Source: Scylla paramamosain
Taxonomy: Eukaryota; Arthropoda; Malacostraca; Decapoda; Portunidae
Assembly (NCBI RefSeq): GCF_035594125.1
Contig: NC_087151.1
Location: 19,236,096 to 19,300,095, forward strand
DNA: 64,000 bases
Direction: 5' to 3'
The notes beneath the pieces were generated by a model, which was not told where the DNA came from, made no database searches, and saw nothing but the letters and a program-made list of their open reading frames with translations. A program made the position numbers and the translations under genes. Shown piece after piece: positions 48,096 through 61,229 of this stretch; the first letter of the stretch is position 1, and every line of letters begins with the position of its first letter.

Positions 48096-51000
48096 TTATG
48101 CATTACCTTCTAACAGCAATACTAGACTATGTATTGGCCTCTCTATGATGGTCCTGTTTGCCTTTATGTGTCTTCCCTGGTTGTCGAGATTACAGTCTGA
48201 AACCAGGACCTTAACCTTTCTTACTAGGCCATCATGATCAGGAGATACTTCTGTTACTCTTCCCAGTTTCCACTGGTTCCTTGCTAAATTCTGATCTTTG
48301 ATGATAACTATGTCATTTACACTGAGATTCCTCTTTGGTGTTGTCCACTTATTTCTAAGTTGTAGGAATTGCACATACTCCTTTTTCCACCTGGACCAGA
48401 ACTGGTTGGCCAGGTATTGTGCTCTGCGCCATCTCTTTATGCAGTACAGGTCCTTCTTAATGAAAATGCTTGGAGGAGGCAGTACTACCTTTGTTTTCAT
48501 AGTTAACAAATTACTGGGTGTCAACGGTGTAAGACTTGCTGGGGAGTTAAGATGGTCCACAGTTAGGGGACGACCATTAACTATATTTTCTGCTTCAACT
48601 AGGAAGGTTCTCAGATCTTGGTCATCTAACTGAGTACCATGCTGATCAAGCAACACAGAGTACATTTCTCACTGTGCGTATCTGCCTCTCCCAAACACCT
48701 CCCATGTGACTGGAATTGGGTACATTCATGTTAAAAACAATCCAGTCACACTGATCTTTCACGAGTTCTTGTCTGATTTTATTGTTATTTAATTCTTTTA
48801 AGCATTTCTCATACTCTGATTTGGCTCATACAAAGTTAGTTCCTTGGTCACATCTCAACTGTCTTACGGGCCCTCTTCGTCCTACAAAGCGACGGTATGC
48901 ACTTAGGAAGGAACTTGTATCCATGCTGTTGGCTGTCTCTATGTGCACAGCTCTACATGCCATGCAAGTAAAGAGCACTCCATATCTTTTAAGCTCTTTA
49001 CGCCCCTCTTTGACATAGAAAGGGCCAAAGAAATCTACTGCTGAGTATGTAAAAGGAGGTGATGGTTCTAGTCTGTCAATAGGCAGGTCTGCCATCTTCT
49101 GTCCCTGTGTTGTACTTCTAACTTTACGACAGATAATGCACTTTGAAATGTGCCTTGATACTAGGGATGATCCTCCTACTATCCAGTATCCACATGACCT
49201 GATTTCATTTAAAGTTATGCCCCTGCCTTGATGATTTGTCCTTTTGTGATGGTGGCATATTATCAGCTGGGTTATGTGAGATGTTTTGGGGAGGATGACT
49301 GGATGTTTGGATTCATCTGTCAAATTAGAAAGCCTCAATCTTCCTCCTACTCTCATGATACCATTTTTGTCAATGTAGGGATCTAACTTATAGAGGGAAC
49401 TGGTCTTGTCTATCACTTTTGTTCCCTTGCCATTGTCTCCTTTAATTAAAGAATTATGGTTAGCAGATGATTTCAGTACATTTATTTCCTTTTGGAATGC
49501 CTTTGATTGCAGTTGTTTTATAATTACATTTTCAGCTTCTGACACTTCTGCTACATTTACTGGCTTATATGTGTTCCCCTTTACTTTAGTAGTGCCATCA
49601 CCTTTTCCTCTGAAGCTGTTCAGAAGCTTGAGGCATACAGCAACTGCCCTCTTTGCTTTAAACCAATCTGAAAAATACTCAAGTCTTTCTAGTATATCTG
49701 TGGGCTGTTGTGTACCTACAGCATGGCATACAACTTTCTTCACTTCTGGATCATTCTCATTTATGACCTTGTACTGGGAATGGCTATCCATTTTGCTATG
49801 TTGCCAAAGGAATTCTGGGCCATTCCACCAGATCTTGCTATTACACAATTCATCTGCTGTCATGCCTCTAGATGCATGATCTGCTGGGTTATACTGTGTC
49901 TCTACAAATTTCCACTGATCTGGTAAAGTGTGATCTCTTATTGTTTCTACTCTATTTGCAACATATATATGGAATCTCTTTGCTTCATTTGCAATGTAAC
50001 CAAGGACTACTTTGCTGTCTGTCCAAAATACTTCTTCCACATTATTATACTCAAGTTCTCCCTTCAAGAGTTTATGGATTCTAACTGACACCACTGCTGC
50101 TGCTAGTTCTAGTCTGGGAATTGTTATGGTTTTTAGAGGTGTGACACGTGACTTTGCCATTACTAATGCACAATGAATTTGGCCAGTCTTGCTAATTAAT
50201 CTAATATATGAGCACTGGCCATATCCCTCTTGACAGGCATCTGAAAAGTGATGGAGTTCAACCTTTTCTACTTCCCCAAAGTCATCAGGTTTGTAGCATC
50301 TAGGTACCTTTAACTGATCTAGTTTGTGCAGCTCATCCTTCCATTTTATCCATTTAGGTTTGACATAATCTGGCACCTCATCATCCCAATCAACTGCATT
50401 CTTACATAATTCTTGTAAAATTTGCTTTCCAGTCAGTATGAGAGGTGACACTAGACCTAATGGATCATATATAGAGCTCACTGTTGACAGAATACCTCTC
50501 CTGGTGAGTGGCTTGTCTTTCAGCTTTATTCTAAATTGAAATGTGTCAGATTCTATGCACCACTCAACTCCCAAAGTTCTTTCTATAGGCAGTGTGTCTT
50601 CATTCTTACTAAAATCCAAACTTTTAATTCCATCTGCTCTCTCATGAGGAGAAATTGCAGCTAATACATCTTTGTTGTTTGACAAGAACTTATGAAGGTT
50701 AAAACCTCCCTTGTAACATAATTCTTTGCTCTGCTGAATAAGAGTGACAGCTTCATCCATTGTAGCTACTGACTTCAAACCATCATCAACATAAAAGTTG
50801 TTTCTTACAAACTTGGCTGCATCAGATCCACACCCGTAGTCATCTGCAGCTTTCTTAAGAGCAAAGTTGGCTACACTTGGAGATGAAGTAGCTCCAAACA
50901 GGTGAGCTGTCATCCTGTATTCAGCTGTCTTATTATTAAGGTCACCACTTTCCCACCAAAGGAATCTTAACATGTCTCTGTGTTCTGGGTTGACTTTCAC

Positions 51001-54000
51001 TTGATGGTACATTGCTTCTATATCACATACAAGTGCAATGCTTTCTTGCCTAAACCTACACAACACTCCAATAAGTTTGTTGGTAAGGTCTGGGCCTTGT
51101 AACAGGTGACTGTTTAATGACTGGTTCCTGTAGTTTGCACTACAGTCAAAGACAACTCTCAACTTCTTTGGCTTTCTCGGATGATAGACTCCATGATGTG
51201 GAATGTACCAGACCTTACCATCATTCCTAACTAAATCCTTTGTCGGTACAACCTCTGCATAACCTTTTGTAATCATATCATCCATGAACACTTTGTAATC
51301 ACCTTTGTGTTGATTATCCTTCTCAAGTTTAGCTCTTAACTTCTTGAGTCTCTGCTCTGCTAATAGTTTGTTGTTTGGAAGCTTGACCTTATCATCTTTA
51401 AGAGGAAGGGGCAACTCATAATGGCCATCCTTCAGCTGATGTACTCCTTCTTTCATCTTACTCATAAACCTTTTATCTTCATATGATAATGGAGTGTCAG
51501 CTGACTTTCTATCACTGAAGTCAAGTTCAAACATATCTCTCACTTGAGAAGGATTAATCATCTCTTTGGTTTTAGTAGGAACCACTAAGAAATTAACCCT
51601 CTTTTCTTCATTGATTTCTACTTCTTGTGTCACTGTTCTGTAGACTACCACTGTATCCTCCAATGGACTTGAATGGGGTGAGATTTTACCAATGATCCCC
51701 CAACCTAGCTCTGTCCTACGAGCATAGGGATGCTTCTTACTATCACCTGCTATTTGCTCTTCTGCCATAATGGCTTCTGCACAATCAAGACCAATGAGAA
51801 GTCCTATGTCAATGTTTGGGTCATATTTCATTAGTTTGTCAGAGATTGCCTTTAAGTGGGGCCAGTCGCAAGCAGTCTCAGGCCTTGGTATCTGACTCCG
51901 TCCAGCTGAAATGTTTTCTGTTGAATATGCTGAAGGGACTGATATTTCCACTTCTTCATTATAACCTCTTACTTTAAGTCCATGAATTTTGATAGAATCA
52001 GTGATTTGTTTTCCACTTATTGTGTGGATATTGAGTGACACTGATGGTCCACTAACTCCCAATTTATTCAGAGTGCTTTCCTTGATGAATGAAGCATCAG
52101 ACTGCTCATCCAGCAGGGCATACACTAAAAATTTATTCTCTTCGTTACTAACATGATGTAACCATACAGGAACTATCATGGTGTGCATGTCATGTGTCAC
52201 TGATTCTGTAACTTTGACCTTATTGGCTACTACTGTGGGTTTATCATCTTTAGGCTGAGTTGCTTGTGCTGGCACCTTTTGGCTCTCAGTTCTTGTCATG
52301 TCATCATTGTGAAGAGCTGTGGGATGGTATCTCTGACATACTTTACAAACTTTCCTTCTTCTACAATCCTTTCCTTTGTGACCCATTTTTAGACACCCTG
52401 TACATAACCGTTTTTCTTTAGCAAATTTGTACCTAGTATTAACATCAAGTTTGGCAAATTCCTTGCAATCATCTAAATCATGATCCTTTGTACAGTAGTG
52501 ACAGAATCGTCCTTTCCTTTCCTGGTCCTTGGGATACTGTTTGTTGGCTTGTACATTTACTTTACTTTGGAATGACCACATTGGTTTTTCCTCAATTGAT
52601 TTAGCCATGAAAGTTCTACTCCCTCTATTCTTTGTCATGATGTTTGATTCCCTTGGTTTCCAATTGGCTGCCCATGTTTGAGTTTTGATCCAATCATTTA
52701 CTTCCTTACTTACTGAATTCCAGGAAAGAAATGGATTGCTTGCTCCTTTTGCTTCTTTCTGGACAAATTCACATAACATTTCAAAGGGTGGGTGGTGCTC
52801 TTCATTGCTACTAGAAATGTTGTTATTACTGTTAGTATCAAGATATATCATCGCTTGCTTTCTCCAGTCATGAACAACATGTTCAGGGAGTTTTGCTAGC
52901 ACCTTTCTCTGCTCTCTAGGATCATTCAGAAATGACAAATAAGAAGTGTGTTTCATTGCAGCTAAACAGCACTTCAAAAAATCTGAGAAAGCTGTTAATG
53001 CTGGACCATTATGCGGAGAGATTGGTAGCCAATTCATTAACTTATTTGTGTAAGCATCAGCTATGATGCTTTTGTTTCCAAATCTATCACTAAGAATTTT
53101 CTTTGCTTGCACATAGTCAGCATCAGAGTTAAAGTGCATTAACATTTTAATGGCATTCTTTGCCTCACCAGTTGTATACCTCTCTAAGTAGGCAAGTCTC
53201 TCTTTACCAACAGAAGTTTTAGACTCTACATAAGTTTCAAAGTTTTTCAACCAACTTGGAAATTCCATGGGTTCTCCATCAAAAGTGTTAGGCTCTATTG
53301 GAGGGAGGCTCCACTTGGGATCAGGTATGTTGATTGCAAAGGTTCCCCCAGGATGGGAAAAGGATTGATGATTCTGTCTCACATTATTCACATTATTAGG
53401 CATGTTGACATTATGAGTGTGTCTACGAGAGCTTGGTACAAGACTTTGAGCTGTAGGGTTGAGATTTATTACCTGAGGTTCACTAAATATTTGTCCATCT
53501 ACTTCATTTGTCATCAATTCATTATCTCTATTGCAAGAAGAAGGTTTCTGTGGGTCATGGAATGTAACATATTTGTGAGGCATGGCATTGTCACTTTGTT
53601 GATTTGCAATTGCTTGTGCTTTCATTTCATTTTGTGACTCTATGTATTGTTGAAGATAACTTTGCTTCTCTACACTTTCATCATTACCTGGAAGCATTTT
53701 TACTTCTTCTTCAACTAAGCTAAGAGCATTAAGTTCAGCACTAGCAACTGCTAAATCTCTCTCTTTCTTTTTCTTTGAGAACATTGCTTCGTCTCTTGCT
53801 AACATAACTTCTGCATCTGCTTTAGTCTTAGCTAACATAACTTCTGCCTCTGCTAAACTATCATGATATTCCATTTCCTTTCTAAGTCTGGCTACCTTTG
53901 CTGCTGCTTCTTGCTTTCTTTGTGCTGCTGATGAACGTGATGAAGTAGATGAGACTCTAGAATGTCTAGACCGTTTGCTGGAACAAATTGATCCTCTGTC

Positions 54001-54537
54001 ATTCTTTAACTCCTTTCTTTTACATTCTATACTTTCTAATATTTCATGGTGAACTCGTTGATTGTGTTCCAGCTCTTCATTTAGCTCCTCTGACCTTTCT
54101 GGCTCTAGTTCCACCAGCTTTGTGTATTCCACATAATACTGCTGAAATGCCTCTATTACTTCACTTGACATGGGCTCTAATTCAAAGGGGCTAATTACAA
54201 TTTTTAATCCTTTCTTAATTTTGCTGGTAACACTGCTCCATTTACGCTTACAGGACTCTGCTCTTCCTTTGGTTACACTGACTTGATATTCTCTTCCTTT
54301 ATCGGTTGGCACTCGCTCCCTGACACTAACTTCTTCAATACAAGTTTGATCCCTGTCCACTTGCTCACCCTCACCTTCCCTAAGGCCATCTACGGCATTA
54401 ATTTCCTCAGTATCAGACATATCTAACAACTTAATTGTATCAATACTGAGACACTGAAAGAGCAATTTAAAATTACCACTCTTAATACTAGCTAATTGTG
54501 GGTAATTTTCACTTAGGCTACTCAATTCAGTGCACAT
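48096..54537 (-). pseudogene. BEL/Pao gag-pol polyprotein, copy 1 (lesions in integrase)
   Basis: One frame of 1903 codons (54537 to 48826) plus a shifted remainder. The N-terminal region is charged and coiled, with repeats of the type EAEVMLAKTKADAEVMLA (about residues 229-248). The BEL-type gag domain spans about 410-600 (IEPNTFDGEPMEF onward). Cys/His clusters lie at about 679-738, including CHYCTKDHDLDDC and CTGCLKMGHKGKDC. The protease region has LLDEQSDASFI near 808. RT: about 1090-1260, with VFDCSANY, CDIEAMYHQVKV and YVDD (1249-1252). RNase H-like region: about 1450-1580. Integrase: zinc region HHHKRTNHQG...CIICRK, then VDFFGPF and RCDQGTNFV. A TGA at 48826-48828 ends the frame right there, and a frameshift near 48665-48675 precedes the C-terminal part (48096-48665). 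Without these two lesions it would be a full-length polyprotein, so decay is recent. Confidence 0.9.
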
Positions 54538-54753
54538 ACATACTATTATACTTTCTTGCCTGTGACCATGGGTTCTACAAAATGGTGGCGAGGCACAGTG
54601 GGTAGAAGGGAGTGGTTGTCGTCAAGGGTAGAGCTGACCCCGGGGCCTCTGAGGTCAACCTTTAGGCTTACGTCAGCGTCCCCTCGTCCTGTGACTCACT
54701 CTTGCTGCGGTTTCACATGGAGCCAATTTCTTGCTTGTAGGCCGAGTTCTTAC
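54538..54753 (-). other. 5' leader of BEL copy 1
   Basis: Between the 5' LTR and the polyprotein ATG on the minus strand. A TTGGCTCCATGTGAAACC segment about 30 nt from the LTR might serve primer binding, but this is uncertain because a primer site is usually closer to the LTR. A nearly identical leader (60365-60580) accompanies copy 2. Confidence 0.6.
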
Positions 54754-55281
54754 TGTAGCCGCACCGGCTGGGCATCAATTGGCTCTCAGGTGATCTGTTT
54801 TACTGATCACACCCATCATCGTAGGGTCGAGGAAAGGCAGTTCTCTCTCTGACGTTTATTGATGAGGTAGGTATGACCGTAAGAACTGCGAACAAGTTCT
54901 CGGTCTCAATTTCTTACAAAATAACATTATACACTGATATTAAACACTTTCAACATATTACAATATTCATTAACAATACATGCAATTGACTTAGCACTAT
55001 GACAATCAGTTTTTACTACAAAATTAAAGTATTTACCTCGGTCACCATCCTGCCCGTCTTTGTCTGAGCGCGACTTGGCCGTGAGTGATGCCCGAAGGCG
55101 ACTAGCAGGTTAACCCCACACTACCAACAAGTGAGCATCGGCTTCGGTGCTTAATATAGCATTAAATACTGATACTCACACATATTACACGTTTTCATGC
55201 AAATAGAAAACTATTGAACATTTCACTTATATATGCCGAGGAATAATCACATGAGGTACATACGCTTTACACACAGTAACA
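54754..55281 (-). repeat. 5' LTR of BEL copy 1, abutting BEL copy 2
   Basis: 528 bp; I found no difference from the LTR at 47445-47972. Its outer (plus-strand right) end CAGTAACA at 55281 is followed immediately by CCTTTAATTAAAG of the second copy's internal region. Because it matches the first LTR and not the third (about 15 differences), it belongs to copy 1. Confidence 0.92.
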
Positions 55282-58200
55282 CCTTTAATTAAAGAATTAT
55301 GGTTAGCAGATGATTTCAGTACATTTATCTCCTTCTGGAATGCCTTTGATTGCAGTTGTTTTATAATTACATTTTCAGCTTCTGACACTTCTGCTACATT
55401 TACTGGCTTATATGTGTTTCCCTTTACTTTAGTAGTGCCATCACCTTTTCCTCTGAAGCTGTTCAGAAGCTTGAGGCATACAGCAACTGCCCTCTTTGCT
55501 TTAAACCAATCTGAAAAATACTCAAGTCTTTCTAGTATATCTGTGGGCTCTTGTGTACCTACAGCATGGCATACAACTTTCTTCACTTCTGGATCATTCT
55601 CATTTATGACCTTGTACTGGGAATGGCTATCCATTTTGCTATGTTGCCAAAGGAATTCTTGCTATTGCACAATTCATCTTCTGTCATGCCTCTAGATGCA
55701 TGATCTGCTGGGTTATACTGCATCTCTACAAATTTCCACTGATCTGGTGAAGTGTGATCTCTTATTGTTTCTACTCTATTTGCAACATATACATGGAATC
55801 TCTTTGCTTCATTTGCAATGTAACCAAGGACTACTTTGCTGTCTGTCCAAAATACTTCTTCCACATTATTATACTCAAGTTCTCCCTTCAAGAGTTTATG
55901 GATTCTAACTGACACCACTGCTGCTGCTAGTTCTAGTCTGGGAATTGTTATGGTTTTTAGAGGTGTGACACGTGACTTTGCCATTACTAATGCACAATGA
56001 ATTTGGCCAGTCTTGCTAATTAATCTAATATATGAGCACTGGCCATATCCCTCTTGACAGGCATCTGAAAAGTGATGGAGTTCAACCTTTTCTACTTCCC
56101 CAAAGTCATCAGGTTTGTAGCATCTAGGTACCTTTAACTGATCTAGTTTGTGCAGCTCATCCTTCCATTTTATCCATTTAGGTTTGACATAATCTGGCAC
56201 CTCATCATCCCAATCAACTGCATTCTTACATAATTATTGTAAAATTTGCTTTCCAGTCAGTATGAGAGGTGACACTAGACCTAATGGATCATATATAGAG
56301 CTCACTGTTGACAGAATGCCTCTCCTGGTGAGTGGCTTGTCTTTCAGCTTTATTCTAAATTGAAATGTGTCAGATTCTATGCACCACTCAACTCCCAAAG
56401 TTCTTTCTATAGGCAGTGTGTCTTCATTCTTACTAAAATCCAAACTTTTAATTCCATCTGCTCTCTCATGAGGAGAAATTGCAGCTAATACATCTTTGTT
56501 GTTTGACAAGAACTTATGAAGGTTAAAACCTCCCTTGTAACATAATTCTTTGCTCTGCTGAATAAGAGTGACAGCTTCATCCATTGTAGCTACTGACTTC
56601 AAACCATCATCAACATAAAAGTTGTTTCTTACAAACTTGGCTGCATCAGATCCACACCCGTAGTCATCTGCAGCTTTCTTAAGAGCAAAGTTGGCTACAC
56701 TTGGAGATGAAGTAGCTCCAAACAGGTGAGCTGTCATCCTGTATTCAGCTATCTCATTATTAAGGTCACCATTTTCCCACCAAAGGAATCTTAACATGTC
56801 TCTGTGTTCTGGGTTGACTTTCACTTGATGGTACATTGCTTCTATATCACATACAAGTGCAATGCTTTCTTGCCTAAACCTACACAACACTCCAATAAGT
56901 TTGTTGGTAAGGTCTGGGCCTTGTAACAGGTGACTGTTTAATGACTGGTTCCTGTAGTTTGCACTACAGTCAAAGACAACTCTCAACTTCTTTGGCTTTC
57001 TTGGATGATAGACTCCATGATGTGGAATGTACCAGACCTTACCATCATTCCTAACTAAATCCTTTGTCGGTACAACCTCTGCATAACCTTTTGTAATCAT
57101 ATCATCCATGAACACTTTGTAATCACCTTTGTGTTGATTATCCTTCTCAAGTTTAGCTCTTAACTTCTTGAGTCTCTGCTCTGCTAATAGTTTGTTGTTT
57201 GGAAGCTTGACGTTATCATCTTTAAGAGGAAGGGGCAACTCATAATGGCCATCCTTCAGCTGATGTACTCCTTCTTTCATCTTACTCATAAACCTTTTAT
57301 CTTCATATGATAATGGAGTGTCAGCTGACTTTCTATCACTGAAGTCAAGTTCAAACATATCTCTCACTTGAGAAGGATTAATCATCTCTTTGGTTTTAGT
57401 AGGAACCACTAAGAAATTAACCCTCTTTTCTTCATTGATTTCTACTTCTTGTGTCACTGTTCTGTAGACTACCACTGTATCCTCCAATGGACTTGAATGG
57501 GGTGAGATTTTACCAATGATCCCCCAACCTAGCTCTGTCCTACGAGCATAGGGATGCTTCTTGCTATCACCTGCTATTTGCTCTTCTGCCATAATGGCTT
57601 CTGCACAATCAAGACCAATGAGAAGTCCTATGTCAATGTTTGGGTCATATTTCATTAGTTTGTCAGAGATTGCCTTTAAGTGGGGCCAGTCACAAGCAGT
57701 CTCGGGCCTTGGTATCTGACTCCGTCCAGCTGAAATGTTTTCTGTTGAATATGCTGAAGGGATTGATATTTCCACTTCTTCATTATAACCTCTTACTTTA
57801 AGTCCATGAATTTTGATAGAATCAGTGATTTGTTTTCCACTTATTGTGTGGATATTGAGTGACACTGATGGTCCACTAACTCCCAATTTATTCAGAGTGC
57901 TTTCCTTGATGAATGAAGCATCAGACTGCTCATCCAGCAGGGCATACACTAAAACTTTATTCTCTTCATTACTAACATGATGTAACCATACAGGAACTAT
58001 CATGGTGTGCATGTCATGTGTCACTGATTCTGTAACTTTGACCTTATTTGCTACTACTGTGGGTTTATCATCTTTAGGCTGAGTTGCTTGTGCTGGCACC
58101 TTTTGGCTCTCAGTTCTTGTCATGTCATCATTGTGAAGAGCTGTGGGATGGTATCTCTGACATACTTTACAAACTTTCCTTCTTCTACAATCCTTTCCTT

Positions 58201-60364
58201 TGTGACCCATTTTTAGACACCCTGTACATAACCGTTTTTCTTTAGCAAATTTGTACCTAGTATTACCATCAAGTTTGGCAAATTCCTTGCAATCATCTAA
58301 ATCATGATCCTTTGTACAGTAGTGACAGAATCGTCCTTTCCTTTCCTGGTCCTTGGGATACTGTTTGTTGGCTTGTACATTTACTTTACTTTGGAATGAC
58401 CACATTGGTTTTTCCTCAATTGATTTAGCCATGAAAGTTCTACTCCCTCTATTCTTTGTCATGATGTTTGATTCCCTTGGTTTCCAATTGGTTGCCCATG
58501 TTTGAGTTTTGATCCAGTCATTTACTTCCCTACTTACTGAATTCCAGGAAAGAAATGGATTGCTTGCTCCTTTTGCTTCTTTCTGGACAAATTCACATAA
58601 CATTTCAAAGGGTGGGTGGTGCTCTTCATTGCTACTAGAAGTGTTATTACTGTTAGTATCAAGATATATCATCGCTTGCTTTCTCCAGTCATGAACAACA
58701 TGTTCAGGGAGTTTTGCTAGCACCTTTCTCTGCTCTCTAGGGTCATTCAGAAATGACAAATAAGAAGTGTGTTTCATTGCAGCTAAACAGCACTTCAAAA
58801 AATCTGAGAATGCTGTTAATGCTGGACCATTATGCGGAGAGATTGGTAGCCAATTCATTAACTTATTTGTGTAAGCATCAGCTATGATGCTTTTGTTTCC
58901 AAATCTATCACTAAGAATTTTCTTTGCTTGCACATAGTCAGCATCAGAGTTAAAGTGCATTAACATTTTAATGGCATCCTTTGCCTCACCAGTTGTATAC
59001 CTCTCTAAGTAGGCAAGTCTCTCTTTACCAATAGAAGTTTTAGACTCTACATAAGTTTCAAAGTTTTTCAACCAACTTGGAAATTCCATGGGTTCTCCAT
59101 CAAAAGTGTTAGGCTCTATTGGAGGGAGGCTCCACTTGGGATCAGGTATGTTGATTGCAAAGGTTCCCCCAGGATGGGAAAAGGATTGATGATTCTGTCT
59201 CACATTATTCACATTATTAGGCATGTTGACATTATGAGTGTGTCTACGAGAGCTTGGTACAAGACTTTGAGCTGTAGGGTTGAGATTTATTACCTGAGGT
59301 TCACTAAATATTTGTCCATGTACTTCATTTGTCATCAATTCATTATCTCTATTGCAAGAAGAAGGTTTCTGTGGGTCATGGAATGTAACATATTTGTGAG
59401 GCATGGCATTGTCACTTTGTTGATTTGCAATTGCTTGTGCTTTCATTTCATTTTGTGACTCTATGTATTGTTGAAGATAACTTTGCTTCTCTACACTTTC
59501 ATCATTACCTGGAAGCATTTTTACTTCTTCTTCAACTAAGCTAAGAGCATTAAGTTCTGCACTAGCAACTGCTAAATCTCTCTCTTTCTTTTTCTTTGAG
59601 AACATTGCTTCTGCCTCTGTCTTAGCTAACATAACTTCTGCATCTGCTTTTGTCTTAGCTAACATAACTTCTGCCTCTGCTAAACTATCATGATATTCCA
59701 TTTCCTTTCTAAGTCTGGCTACCTTTGCTGCTGCTTCTTGCTTTCTTTGTGCTGCTGATGAACGTGATGAAGTAGATGAGACTCTAGAATGTCTAGACCG
59801 TTTGCTAGAACAAATTGATCCTCTGTCATTCTTTAACTCCTTTCTTTTACATTCTATACTTTCTAATATTTCATGGTGAACTTGTTGATTGTGTTCCAGC
59901 TCTTCATTTAGCTCCTCTGACCTTTCTGGCTCTAGTTCCACCAGCTTTGTGTATTCCACATAATACTGCTGAAATGCCTCTATTACTTCACTTGACATGG
60001 GCTCTAATTCAAAGGGGCTAATTACAATTTTTAATCCTTTCTTAATTTTGCTGGTAACACTGCTCCATTTACGCTTACAGGACTCTGCTCTTCCTTTGGT
60101 TACACTGACTTGATATTCTCTTCCTTTATCGGTTGGCACTCGCTCCCTGACACTAACTTCTTCAATACAAGTTTGATCCCTGTCCACTTGCTCACCCTCA
60201 CCTTCCCTAAGGCCATCTACGGCATTAATTTCCTCAGTATCAGACATATCTAACAACTTAATTGTGTCAATACTGAGACACTGAAAGAGCAATTTAAAAT
60301 TACCACTCTTAATACTAGCTAATTGTGGGTAATTTTCACTTAGGCTACTCAATTCAGTGCACAT
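55282..60364 (-). pseudogene. BEL/Pao gag-pol polyprotein, copy 2 (nonsense, deletion, truncation)
   Basis: The first 1376 codons (60364-56234) are open and nearly identical to copy 1, covering gag, zinc knuckles, protease and RT with FYVDD. The frame stops at a TAA (56234-56236) where copy 1 has GAA, a single-base nonsense change. The same frame is open again from there through 55604 (RNase H-like part with HHFSDACQEGYGQ and TDSKVVLGYIA). About 19 bp present in copy 1 (near 49817-49835) are missing near 55659, shifting the frame. The shifted frame (about 55634 to 55282) covers the region before integrase and then ends at the LTR. The N-terminal AEVMLA repeat region differs by a few residues from copy 1. 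It is inactive. Confidence 0.92.
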
Positions 60365-60580
60365 ACATACTATTATACTTTCTTGCCTGTGACCATGGGT
60401 TCTACAAAATGGTGGCGAGGCACAGTGGGTAGAAGGGAGTGGTTGTCGTCAAGGGTAGAGCTGACCCCGGGGCCTCAGAGGTCAACCTTTAGGCTTACGT
60501 CAGCGTCCCCTCGTCCTGTGACTCACTCTTGCTACGGTTTCACATGGAGCCAATTTCTTGCTTGTAGGTCGAGTTCTTAC

Positions 60581-61108
60581 TGTAGCCGCACCGGCTGGGC
60601 ATCAATTGGCTCTCAGGTGATCTGTTTTACTGATCACACCCATCATCGTAGGGTCGAGGAAAGGCAGTTCTCTCTCTGACATTTATTGATGAGGTAGGCA
60701 TGACCGTAAGAACTGCGAACAAGTTCTCGGCCTCAATTTCTTACAAAATAACATTATACACTGATATTAAACACTTTCAACATATTACAATATTCATTAA
60801 CAATACATGCAATTGACTTAGCACTATGACAATCAGTTTTAACTTCAAAATTAAAGTATTTACCTCGGTCACCATCCTGCCCGTCTTTGTCTGAGCGCGA
60901 CTTGGCCGTGAGTGATGCCCGCAGGCCACTAGCAGGTTAACCCCACACTACTAACAAGTGAGCATCGGCTTCGGTGCTTAATATAGCATTAAATACTGAT
61001 ACTTACACATATTACACGTTTTCATGCAAATAGAAAACTATTGAACATTTCACTTAAAAATGCCGAGGAATAATGCCGTGAGGTACATACGCTTTACATA
61101 CAGTAACA
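60581..61108 (-). repeat. 5' LTR of BEL copy 2
   Basis: 528 bp, same ends as the other two LTRs but with about 15 substitutions (for example CATTTATTG for CGTTTATTG, and changes around TTAAAAATGCCG and AATGCCGTGAGG). Outer flank: GTAATAGCTGG. Confidence 0.93.
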
Positions 61109-61229
61109 GTAATAGCTGGTAAAAAAGAGTGGTTTAATAAAAGATGCGAAGCAGCAAGAAGGACGAAAGAGGATACATGGAAGAAATGGAGGAAAAGTAA
61201 AAGAATTAACCTGTGGAATAATTACTGAA
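61109..61229 (+). pseudogene. small fragment of a LINE ORF2 (linker before RT)
   Basis: About 40 codons read GKKEWFNKRCEAARR then KEDTWKKWRK and end at a TGA at about 61225. The W...C..A...K..W..W spacing is typical of the region between endonuclease and RT in many non-LTR ORF2 proteins. It is cut on the left by the BEL LTR and on the right by the DIRS inverted repeat. Confidence 0.6.

Larger units (their letters stand above)
47445..55281 (-). mobile_element. complete BEL/Pao LTR retrotransposon (copy 1)
   Basis: Minus-strand element with 528-bp LTRs at 47445-47972 (3') and 54754-55281 (5'). The two LTRs appear identical on reading. Internal region: a 5' leader (54538-54753), one long gag-pol frame and a short 3' UTR. 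The outer flanks do not match (GTTGC on the left, CCTTT on the right), so no target duplication supports a single simple insertion, although both LTR ends are complete. The left neighbour is the inverted-repeat element. The right neighbour is the internal region of a second BEL copy. Confidence 0.9.
55282..61108 (-). mobile_element. partial BEL/Pao element (copy 2), 3' end missing
   Basis: Same family and orientation as copy 1: 5' LTR (60581-61108), leader and polyprotein. It ends at 55282, where the counterpart of copy 1 is about 49439. Roughly 1.47 kb, including the rest of integrase, the 3' UTR and its own 3' LTR, is therefore absent. The break lies exactly at the outer edge of copy 1's LTR. 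The two copies share almost all codons. The right flank of the element is a LINE fragment. Confidence 0.9.

Noticed and set aside
49406..60679. Plus-strand frames across the BEL elements
   Set aside because: Antisense shadows of the minus-strand polyproteins; the same ones appear in both copies because the copies are nearly identical.
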